A stretch of DNA of 64,000 nucleotides from Dysidea avara (lineage: Eukaryota; Porifera; Demospongiae; Dictyoceratida; Dysideidae). Below the pieces are notes generated by a model, which did not search any database, had not been told where the DNA came from, and saw only the letters and a list, made by a program, of their open reading frames with translations. The translations under genes were made by a program, and so were the position numbers. The DNA is taken from contig NC_089274.1 of NCBI RefSeq assembly GCF_963678975.1, forward strand, positions 48,328,075 through 48,392,074, in the 5' to 3' direction. Shown here one piece after another: positions 44,401 through 63,506 of the stretch (positions are counted from its first letter, which is position 1; each line of letters starts with the position of its first letter).

Positions 44401-46649
44401 TACCAGAAGGCAATGATAGTGATACAGCAAGTGTAGAACCTGGTCACAGTCGAAGTTCTGGGGGTTCATCAGAGAGGAAAAGAAGAGGATCAAAAGGGGA
44501 AGGTTCCCCAAGACATCGGAGACATCACAACAAGCCTGGCTCAAGTCCTCCATTACCACGGCGGGCAAGAGTAAGACAACTAACTCCTATGGTGAAAACA
44601 GGAAAAACAAAACAGTTGGGTATATCGCCCAGACGACTTCACTATGATGAATTACTTCCTGGTCAAATTAGTCCTCGACGTTCAACACCTTCACCGACTG
44701 TTAGTCCATTCTCTTCTGCTCATTCTAGCAAAAACATTACACCAAGTTCATCTTTCCGTAAGGAGTCAGGCAGATCACAGAGTAAGAATGACCACAGAAA
44801 CTCACCAAGTTCACCATACGATTTTATGCAAGCCTTGAACACAGCTATAGCAACCACTTCAACCCATCCACCAAGGGTAATGAGACAGAACGGGGTCACC
44901 AAAACTGATGATGACGCCCAGTCACCTGGTTCAGTGTCTCCTACACTGTTGGAGATTGAGAACCAATTACAAGCCATGCAGACCATGATCAACCAACGAG
45001 ACGCATACCCTCGTAAACACTACACATCACCAGTTCAGCCAGAAGATGAGGAGGAAGACGATGATGATAGTGAAGATGATGATGAAACTAGTACGGAGTC
45101 ATCTAGTGAAGAAGACGTCGATGAATTTGTACAGTTGAACCTAATCAAACCGGACTATAAGTCTGCAGGTGACATAAAGAGAAAACTGTCACCAACTCCA
45201 CTCGGTGGAGTGATCAACAGAGGGAGACTAGTCCAGAGGAGACAAGTGTACCGACCAAGACTGTTCTCCCGACGAAGACTTAGCAGATTAGATACGATTG
45301 CTGAAGAGGTTGAAGAAAGATTCCATTCTGGGGTATGAAATTCTGTCATACATAGTGTATCCATAGGGATGTATTCCACAAAATGTGCTGTACCAAAATC
45401 AATGTTATCAGCTCAATATAATTGTAAATAGATTGTTTATTTGGTTGGGTGTTACACAATTGTAGACACCAGAGGAAAGAGCTAAAGCGTTCTGGAGTCT
45501 AAGACTACAAAGAAAATTGATAAAAGGATGGCTGTCCTATGTGGATTATATGAAAGTTGCTGTAAGCACAAATGACTTCATAGGAGTGTACTATGTGTCA
45601 TTTATCATTTATCTAGTACCAAAACGCTGAAGTCATGTTTGAAAAAACCCAAAAAGGTATGGAGTGGAAACAAAAGAATTGCTACTTATTAAATACTATC
45701 TTGTTCATACAGATCAGTTGGCTAGAGTGTTCCAAGGCTGGAGGAAGGCGTGTCATGAGCCTGATCCAGTGGAAGAGCCAACACTTGAGGAGTCTATTGA
45801 TGAGGCACTTGAGCATGTCTTAACACTTACTAACTTCTTCACTGCTCAATCGGTAAGTAGATTAGCTGTGGTTCATCAGTAACTCAATAAGTCACCCATA
45901 GGGAGATCAGGAGACACAAGAACAAAAGGACACTTCACCTCCAAAAGCAATTACTACTGATCGTGCTGAATTAAGAGCCACAAAAGAGAAGGTAAGTTAA
46001 CATTAAGTAACAGCCATGAACACAACATGGTTTATTGTACAGGAGTACCTCACATGGTTGAACAAACACCTTAAACCAATTGGACAACATGCAGATGACT
46101 TGTCCAAGTCAGTAGAAAATGGTGTCTTAGTGTTATTGGCACTAGGGGTGAGTTGAGAGATAGACAAGTGATCTGATCTTCTGTAGTGTTAAATTTCCAT
46201 ATCTTTATTTTCACCAAACCAGTTGCCTCACTGCTGGCTACATCAGTGTGTAATTTTATCATTAAATTATATGATTACAGTGGACCCTCTCACATGACTA
46301 ACCAGAAACACAAATTACTTTTCATGGCCTTAGTTCTTTTTAATATTTACTGCTACTTTAAGATTTACCAATATTCTGTTTTCTCTTATAGCACGCCAGT
46401 GGCAAAAAGGTACCTCGATATCATCAATGGCCCATACTACCATTACAACGTATGAGCAATTGGAAACTAGTGACAGACTTCATGAAAGAACTCCGTATTA
46501 ATGTACGGGGAATTGAACCAGAAGGTATGCTGGCTACTACTATAATGTTAATTTTCACTACTACTCTTACAGATCTCACCAATGGCAGTATAGCTTGTCT
46601 ACATAACATGCTCAGCAATATAATAAAGTGGGATTCCAATCGAACCTAA
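41454..46649 (+). CDS. Espin-like ankyrin-repeat protein with C-terminal calponin-homology domain
   Basis: Sixteen exons: 41454-42288, 42571-42682, 42738-42909, 42964-42990, 43256-43345, 43395-43493, 43742-43975, 44029-44060, 44108-45332, 45466-45561, 45617-45656, 45713-45852, 45902-45991, 46043-46147, 46392-46524 and 46573-46649. They sum to 3507 nt, 1168 aa, with every junction in phase. Residues about 25-370 form nine or so ankyrin repeats closest to espin (ARAANGATPAHDAAGTGYLE, RNGATPIYFAAQEGHVEIVQ). Then an acidic stretch, a Lys/Glu-rich helix (EEEKRKRLREQMRKEEEMKK, like the espin actin-bundling module), and a long Ser/Pro/Arg-rich disordered part. Next are two helices with IQ-like spacing (LQRKLIKGWLSYV, VFQGWRKAC). 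The last 120 residues look like a CH domain (YLTWLNKHL, ENGVLVLLALG, VTDFMKELRINVRGIEPEDL, ACLHNMLSNIIKW). An actin/cytoskeleton scaffold is likely. Confidence 0.88.
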
Positions 46650-46733
46650 TTAATTCATGCACCACACTCTGGTTGTAAAATATTTCTTAATTACAACTGT
46701 AATAGTATAACTACATACCTAGTTATGGTACAA

Positions 46734-49700
46734 TTAGTCTATTTCAACAACACCACCAGCTGCTTCAAGTCTTTCCTTTAGTGCAGCCGCATCTTCTTTA
46801 CTAACACTTTGCTTCACAGTCTGTGGTAGTTCTTCTACAAATTTCTTTGCCTACAAACAAATAAACAGCTATACTTGTGTTTTTCAAATATGTGGTAATC
46901 ATATACTGCTATTAAACTGCAGCCAACAGAACAAGTGTCACTATACAACTGAGAATGATGCCCATATATGGACCAGGTAACAAATGCTTGTGGGAAATTC
47001 ACAGGAAACTTGTAGCACATTATTTGTGTATTGTGTGGGTGTAACCTAATAAGGAAGTTACATACTAGAAATATAATAAAATGGTTGTCATTGGACATAT
47101 AAGGTCATGTGGTCTGCACACAAAATGATCAAGACACACGGTAGTGTGTCGTGCGGCCAAGAAAGCCGGCACGTCACACTGTGAGTATTGACAGGAAGAA
47201 AGAAAACAGCTTTTTCACGTGTGCATAGCTCCATGGCCCCTTCTCCAAAGCACACCATTTTTGCATTATAGCTGTCCACCAGGTAGGGTAGGCTACACAG
47301 CAAATTGATTAAATTCGCAATAGCCAGTTGTGAGATATGGGTGTTCAGAGTTTCGTTTTGATATCTTCGTTTTTTTTCTTATATAGTATGAGGGCTACGG
47401 GGGATTCAATTTATTTTCACACACTTTGCAAAAATTGCTATAAAATGCAAATGTGTAACTTGATTGCCTCTATCATTGACACAAATGAAGACCGTGTAAC
47501 AGTGGATTCATGTACCAAGTTTGATGTGAATCTGAGGAATATCCAAGGAGTTATGAGCGTTTGTTCACGTAAAAAAAGATCAAACTTCTGTCATGGCTAC
47601 AGGGTAAACCAAGTGTAGGAATAACTTGAAAATTGGTGTGTAGATAGGCTGATCATTGTAACAGTGCCTTTTGATAGTTTGAATACCAATAGAGTTACAG
47701 CCACAAAGTTATACAGCAAAATTCAAACAAGTGTAAAATCGTGGGATTGAGATACTCTAATAGAGCAGTCACCACAGAGAAAAAAGGTGCACAAAAAATG
47801 TTTGAATTTTGTGCACCTTTTTTAAACGAGGTGAGCAACTGGTGGAGTGATAAAGGGTTTGGGTTTATAGGTGTGGAAGTCCCTGGTTCAAACCCGGGAG
47901 GAAAATTTTCCAATGTTTTCTGTGCACATTTTTTTTTAACTTCTCAGTGTCTGTTCTATTAGAGCATCTCATGTTTTTTTGACATTTTCTTTACTTTATA
48001 TCTTCTCAGCTAATACTGTCAGTACCATACAACAGGAAATTTTGATGAAAGAAAAATGAATCAGTTAAAATCATCAAATTGTAATTTGTCAAACATCCAT
48101 AAGCATCTCTAAAATTATTTGTTTAGGTCTACGATTACTTGATTTTCATTAATGCTTAAATTCATCAATTCTGTCAAAAACTTTCTGTCATACAGTACTG
48201 TCAAACTGCAAAAGGTTATAGTTACTTCATGTACAGACTGACTTTCTGGTTATTTAGTCAAGCAGATTACCCTGTAGGCTTGACAACAAATTGCTTACAC
48301 AATTTACAAAATCACATATAACTCCCTTTTTCTTAATTCGATCTGTTACATGTAAATTGTACTGTAAATGTGCTGCATATTAGAATTTGAAGCCAACCAA
48401 CTAAAGCATGTGTGAATTATTGCAATTTCTAAAGTGTGTGAAAAGATAAAGAAAAATATGCAAAAGTAAGACAAATTTTGAAGGCGCATATCTCGTGAGA
48501 TTGCTGGACTCCACTATCAAACTACAGATCTGGTTCCTGTAAAATACAAACTTGTCTGTCGCGTGTCACATAACACTGTCCTGATGTAGTTCTCATCATC
48601 ATCAAAAGGTGGTAACTTGCATCAAAACTTGTAAGCACACAATATCTTTTTAAAATGCATATTAAAAAGATATTGTATGTTCGTTGATAGATTAAACTTG
48701 TGAAAATGGTCCTCTTTGTTCTCCCACCAAAGAGGACCATTTTCACAAGTTTAACCTATCAACGAACACCACTCGCCGACACTACCAATGACCCAGCTGG
48801 ACAGTGACAATACTAATCCAGAACTAAGTAGCCACTAGGAAGTGTGGCAGAAAGACGGCTTTTGCTACAAAGCAACACCAGAAAATTTTCCACCTCCTCT
48901 GATTTGAAGCTGACATTTTGATTGCCATGACACAACGACTGTGGCTCACTATAAACAAGTTCAGTGGCTAATACTAAGCACCTTGAAGTGATTGCAGGTC
49001 TTCCCTTTGATACGATATCTCCATGTTTATTGTGGCAAAGTCTTTTCTGAATTATACTATATATGGGTATGATGCAATGCAATAATACAGAATATATTCT
49101 GCAGATGAAATACTCTCATAAGAGAGAACTCTTGGTACTATGCAGCTAGCTAGGCCCTGGAATCACAAAAGTCTATAACATAATAACTGAACTGTTGAAG
49201 CTTTGTAGCCCAAACTAACACAACAGTGCTATTATTGCATTTGATTGCAAAATTGGAGTTCTTGTTCAGGATGAGCTCATCATCAACTTAGAATATGCCC
49301 TCAAAGAACCACAACAATGAGTCATAGTACCTGTAAATTCTTGTGTTGCTTTCAGAATACGGATAGTATGGCACAATTCACAAATCCTGCTATACAATTA
49401 TACGTACTCTATCAACAGAAATGGAATAAGTTGAACCTTTCTATGATGTTTGACAGACTTTTTATGGCTAAGGTAAACAATTTATCTTGATGTACAATAG
49501 TTGCTAAAATAGCACAAGGTAGTGAAGCCAACATAGTACTGACCAAGTTAATACAGAGAATCAGTATTGGGAAATCCCCTGACCAGCAGTGATTGAATTA
49601 GAAACTGGGGAATTATCGAGCAGTTTGGTAACCTTATTACACATTGACACGTTAGACAGGTAACTTTGTACACAAATGATACATTTGGGGATTATCAAGT

Positions 49701-52700
49701 TGACAGAAAGATGACCTTGGGGAACTGATTAGAGTAAGGCTGGATGGTGACTATTATCACAATATACTACAACAATATTGTGTGATTTTATCATGGTATT
49801 AGCATCCTTAATATTGTTTTGTTCTAGACTACATCACATGAGGCAACTGAACAGTGTATTTGCAGATTTAGTGAAATTCTCTAATAGAGCAGTCGAACAC
49901 TCAAAATGTTGTACTAATAAAGAATTCAATCGACACATTGGTTGAATTATCAACCACCGCGATATTTAGTAATGTTCTATGATATACTACTACAATACTA
50001 ACTAAGCCCTAGATTAGAGCAAGAAAGTACATCATAAAAAATATCCAAACAACACTGGTATGGCTGCTCACTTGTACAAGGTTCACTCCTTCTATTATTC
50101 CTTTTATCTCTTTTATGAGTTTAATTTTAGCTCCGTCATCAAATTTCAGTAACTTGACAGTAAACTTTGTCTGTTCTTCCTTCGGAGCTTCTTCTTTCTC
50201 ATCCTGCACCATTTAACATGTAGTTTAGTGACTGTTAGGACAATATTGCCAAAACCTTTGTATTTGACATATTTGTTTCTAGTACAAGTAAACGCTGATC
50301 ACAAATAAATTGGTGAATAGCAAGTGAAAAGGCAAGTAGCCTTACTGACCATGAGCCTTACTGTGAACACACAATGAGCCTTACTGTGAACACACAATGA
50401 GCCTTACTGTGAACACACAGTGAGCCTTACTGTGAACACACCATGAGCCTTACTGTGAACACACCATGAGCCTTACTGTGAACACACAATGAGCCTTACT
50501 GTGAACACACCATGAGCCTTACTGTGAACACACCATGAGCCTTACTGTGTACACACCATGAGCCTTACTGTGAACACACCATGAGCCTTACTGTGAACAC
50601 ACCATGAGCCTTACTGTGAACACACCATGAGCCTTACTGTGAACACACCATGAGCCTTACTGTGAACACACCATGAGCCTTACTGTGAACACACTATGAG
50701 CCTTACTGTGAACACACTATGAGCCTTACTGTGAACACACCATGAGCCTTACTGTGAACACACTATGTTATATTTCATTACTAAAGTTATAAAATCAGCA
50801 CTATTAATTTAAAAGTGATCTAGCGGCACAATAAATGATGATAGCTATGTGGGATAATCCCTACCGTACAGTAGTATCACCAGACCACAAGGGTCTGGGT
50901 GACACACAATAGAAACGCTTGGTTGAAAAGCCTTACAATATCTACATAACATCACATATTAGGGGTGAACTCATCTTCACTGATGATGGAGCATTGCTTA
51001 GATACTATGGAAAAGAAATGTCAGTATGACTGGTAAACTAGACAGTGATAAGGAACAAAGTAAGTTTTAAAAGTAATCAAAAGTACAGTATTGGAATAAC
51101 TGACATCAGAGATATTCTAGAATCTGGCAACCAATGAATTCCTCAGTTGTGTAAGTCACTGCCAAGAGTTTGTATTGCTACCCATGTAGTCTGGGGGGCT
51201 AGACTAACTATGGTTACATGCCAATGTAGGGATTATCCCACAAGCTATGTTGTAATATCATCACTTATTTACTGCTTCTTTGTAGTTGGAACCCTATCTC
51301 TGCACTATTGCAATGATGGTTCCTACTAGCCAGTAAAGTTCTTCCTCACACTGCAGCATGGAACAAATCCTGTAGTTTTCCAAAAAACTGCAAAATTTGC
51401 ACCACTTGAAAAATTCTAATTAAACTGTTAACCACTACATCTAAACTACATACCTCAGGGATAGTGCCAGCTGCTGCTGGCATTACACCAGCTGCCATCA
51501 TTGGAACATCTTGAATATTCAACTTGCTCTACTCAACAAGGAATAATAACAATTATCAGGAGCACATTGAATCCTACAGACAAGGGAGCATGTAACTCCG
51601 TAAACAACGAAATTCAAACATGGCTGCCATGTACTATATCTTAAATTTCCTAATTAGGATATTATGCAGATGTGCATGCTTGAGTATGTCACATTTCCGC
51701 TGTGACGAAGCTATATATGGGAAAAAAGTTCAATGGCACAATGGGATAATAGTACAGATTTAGCAGGACAGTCTTTCTAGTCACTATTCACACAAAATTT
51801 GATCTACTTGACTATTCCAAGCTTTACTTGAGAAGCAGCTTTACTACCTTCTCACAAGACAATGGAGTAGCAGCCCATTTAGTGTATCCCTGTTGTGTGT
51901 AAGAATGATGTAACCAGTTTATATACATAGTAATACTGGACGCCATGTTTGAATTTCTCCCCTAGTATTGGTAGTGTACGGAGTTGCACACTTCTTGTCC
52001 ATAGGATTTGACGAGCACTTGTAATTATCAAGGGGGTGTCACTCAGGCTCTTACTGTAGGTTGATCTGCGACTGTGGTCAAACACTAAGCCAATGGTCAA
52101 GGCCACAAAATAACTCTTACAGTGGGTCAAGGGTCAAGACGATACAGAAGGTTCAAAACCCACAATCGAAAACTATACGTAGCTATTATCAAGTTTACGG
52201 GATTATACATATACTCACAAGAAGTAAGGACCTCCAAGAAGATGTTTTAAAGCTCCAACAGGCATTTTGCCGTAATTATAACGATTTTTCTTTCCCAGCT
52301 GCTGGTAGCACGCACTAAGAAAATATTATACTAGGTTACAAGCGCAGGTGCGATTAGGAAATAGATAAATAAGTGGAGGTCAAAAGTTCGGCAAGTAATG
52401 CTCAAGTCACAGGTCAAAGACGATAAACGCTGCAAGTCAAGGGTCAAGGTGAAATTTTCCCGGTCAAGACTTTGACCGCAGTCACAGATCTACCTAAAGC
52501 GTGAGCTGACGTGACACCCCCTTGAATTATGCACCCCCAATTGTGTGTGTACCTTTAATAGCTCATTAAGTTGGGAGGTCTCTAATAGTGTCAACTGGGA
52601 GATGTCTTCTGCCAGTCTCTGTATGTTCTGTGAGTAATTCTTCGTTGTGTCATCTTGTGGAATGGGTAGTGGCTGTTCTGAAGCTGCACACAATAGGCGC

Positions 52701-52850
52701 CTGGTGTTCCTATAAGCGCATCAAATAGCAATAACTTCAGCTGTCGTTTTCTCTCAAATACCGACCGCTACAACACCACTCATACCTGCATGTGTATTGC
52801 AGCGTCCTCAATTGCATCAATACTGGTCGTAGAGTGCGCAGATGATTCAT
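46734..52850 (-). CDS. MRPL12: Mitochondrial large ribosomal subunit protein bL12m
   Basis: This is the mitochondrial homologue of bacterial L7/L12, the stalk protein that recruits translation factors. Five exons: 52786-52850, 52553-52709, 51454-51528, 50072-50203 and 46734-46850; the reading frame is continuous (546 nt, 181 aa). The N-terminus MNHLRTLRPVLMQLRTLQYT is Arg/Leu-rich and acid-free, as expected for a mitochondrial presequence. IQRLAEDISQLTLLETSQLN is the dimerisation helix, an Ala/Gly/Pro hinge follows (MMAAGVMPAAAG), and the factor-binding domain reads FTVKLLKFDD, KIKLIKEIKGIIEGVNLVQ and AKKFVEELPQTVKQSVSKED, ending EAAGGVVEID. Lengths and order match human MRPL12. Introns 3 and 4 are large and repeat-rich. 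The start is 106 bp from the CLC gene, head to head; the 3' end is 84 bp from the ANK-CH stop. Confidence 0.96.
47748..47971. mobile_element. 224-bp inverted-repeat element carrying a tRNA-like segment
   Basis: TGAGATACTCTAATAGAGCA opens the element and its inverse (TGAGATGCTCTAATAGAACA when reversed) closes it. Inside, AAAAGGTGCACAAAA and TTTTGTGCACCTTTTT form a hairpin, followed by 47828-47912, which looks like a decayed tRNA: an A-box-like TGGTGGAGTG, then CCTGGTTCAAACCCGGG (47882-47898), a perfect T-arm with a B-box. The terminal word recurs alone at many places in the window. Confidence 0.6.
48641..48767. repeat. Two adjacent near-perfect hairpins (MRPL12 intron 4)
   Basis: The first is AATATCTTTTTAA against TTAAAAAGATATT around 48642-48675. 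The second has 40-bp arms at 48679-48718 and 48728-48767 with one mismatch (centre words GGTCCTCTTTG / CAAAGAGGACC) and a 9-nt loop. It is probably a young fold-back element. Confidence 0.85.
48780..50008. other. Remainder of MRPL12 intron 4
   Basis: A minus-strand ORF (48813-49082, 89 aa) has no family resemblance. One copy of the CTCTAATAGAGCAGTC word is at 49878. Nothing else is supported. Confidence 0.4.
50351..50764. repeat. 23-bp minisatellite, 18 units (MRPL12 intron 3)
   Basis: ATGAGCCTTACTGTGAACAC followed by ACC/ACA repeats with a strict 23-bp period from 50351 to 50764, with one or two base changes per unit. There are no unique spacers. It lies between exons 3 and 4. Confidence 0.97.
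50830..51310. mobile_element. Inverted-repeat element with unlike arms
   Basis: ATGATGATAGCTATGTGGGA at the left (about 50835) is answered by GTGGG-type complement words (GGGATTATCCCACAAGCTAT, about 51229-51248) at the right, some 380 bp apart. The right arm matches the fold-back at 37855-38035. It is probably a longer, decayed relative. Confidence 0.5.
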
Positions 52851-52956
52851 CGCGTTATCGATCACGTTGCTGCCAAATCGAATATATTAGAATATCGCAA
52901 TTATATGTCCATTAGTACCAACACGTGACGAATCCAAGGGGCAGGGGTCGCCAGCC
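52851..52956. promoter_or_regulatory. Shared promoter of MRPL12 and CLC-6/7-like gene with CLEAR-like site
   Basis: There are 106 bp between divergent start codons. CACGTGAC at 52922-52929 is eight of the ten bases of the CLEAR element GTCACGTGAC, 27 bp upstream of the CLC start. In mammals CLEAR sites bind TFEB/TFE3 and control lysosomal genes, CLCN7 among them. No TATA box is seen. Confidence 0.6.
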
Positions 52957-62073
<9,117 letters not shown>

Positions 62074-62284
62074 GTGAGTGTTGATGGGCCTGTGCTATTA
62101 CATGTGTACGTGCGTGTGTGTGTGTAGTGTGTGAATGAATGGACGAATTTATGCATGTACGTATGTATGTACGTACGTATGTATGTAACACTTTCAACCT
62201 CAGATCAAAGGAACCGCCCTGGCTACATTTCGTATGTAGATCAGGCTACATCTGGGCAGCGATTATCATATAGTACGATAGTTA
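62074..62284. other. CLC intron DNA after last visible exon
   Basis: GTGAGT follows exon 61907-62073. The stretch holds short GT and GTAC/GTAT simple repeats. No further exon is recognised. Confidence 0.6.
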
Positions 62285-63506
62285 CTGTATAGTAGGGACC
62301 ACAAAGGAGTAGGCGTGGCCCACGAAATAATATCACCCAAAAATCAACCTCAATTTTCCCAGACAACGATGAGGTAGTATTCGTTACGCAAAACTAAGCC
62401 CAAACAAGCTTTCAGATCGACCCGAAACGTTTTCAACAAGTTGCTACGGAGTTTTAAAAATAATTTATTTAACAGGATTTTCTACTAAGTAAGTAAGTAA
62501 CTAGCTGATGCCTTCAGACAAGCGTAACTCGATAACAGCTAAGATACTCTAATAAAGAATTCAGTATAGAATATAGCTTATATTATTGTTAATTTATCTA
62601 TAGTCTAAGCCATTACATCTATGTTAACTGTCTTAAAATTACCCAGTGAGTCATCAGCATGGCACACTACATTGAGCTAATTGATCACGCATGTCATGCA
62701 TTACCATGCAGTTACAATCTAGAACTAAACTTTCACGTTGAGAAATTTTTGTATATATCATGAAAATAAAATTATCTACTAGCTATAATAGTCAGATATG
62801 AAACTCAATTAATTGGTAATGTAACACAAAATTACCATTGATGTTAACAAAAAGAAGAGACTTTGCATGTAAAATAGTCTCCAGATGCTATTTCAGAGCA
62901 TCTATTTAAAAAAAAAATCCTATGCCCCCTGACCCTTCTAGCTTAGCATGCTGTGTGTACTTATAGCACATGCAGTTAAGTAACACACCAAAGCAGATAA
63001 TCTCTGATTTACAGATCATATTAGATCAATAAAAACTGAGTAGTATGCATGACTATGACCTTCATTGCAGTCCATAGATGGCCGGACCACTCAAAATCTC
63101 TGGGCCCTGGCCCTGCATTGGGTTGAACATAGCTGACAATGAAGCATAATGGATAGTTCACTTTTCAGATGATAAGGAGCTGGGGCATGCTGCGCCATTT
63201 CAGATGCAGTATGCATGGGTTCACCAGTCATAATAAAAATTATTTACAAAAAAAAGTTAACTAACAAGCACAAGAAAAAAATTGGAATTTTCAACTAGAG
63301 TAGGGACCATAGCACATTGATAAAAAGTACTGAAACAAGTTGGAGTAGTCCATGATATTAAATCACAGTAAAACAATACGAAGTGTTATGTCTCTACTGT
63401 GCATTTCTGTTGTGGTATCTTGAGCACAGTAGGGATATAACACTTCTTATTGTTTTACTGTGATTTAATATCATGGACTACTCCAGCTTGTTTCAGTACT
63501 TTTTAT
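62285..63506. mobile_element. Second copy of the palindrome-bearing repeat, interrupted at its right end
   Basis: 62291-62545 matches 57181-57440, and 63119-63506 matches 57710-58196, including both hairpin arms (63320-63402 and 63424-63506). The middle (62550-63100) has no counterpart at 57180-58250 and may be another insertion. The match stops at CAGTACTTTTTAT (63494-63506), where the hAT element begins. Confidence 0.75.

Noticed and set aside
44085..46649. Splitting the ANK-CH locus into two genes
   Set aside because: All splice junctions are in phase and no start or promoter-like gap separates the parts; kept as one gene with the doubt noted.
47828..47912. Functional tRNA gene
   Set aside because: Only the T-arm pairs well; the acceptor and anticodon arms do not form, so it is called tRNA-like.
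48813..49082. 89-aa minus-strand ORF in the MRPL12 intron
   Set aside because: No family match and no splice context.
50351..50764. Regular array resembling CRISPR
   Set aside because: Units are contiguous with no unique spacers, in an intron of a eukaryotic gene; it is a minisatellite.
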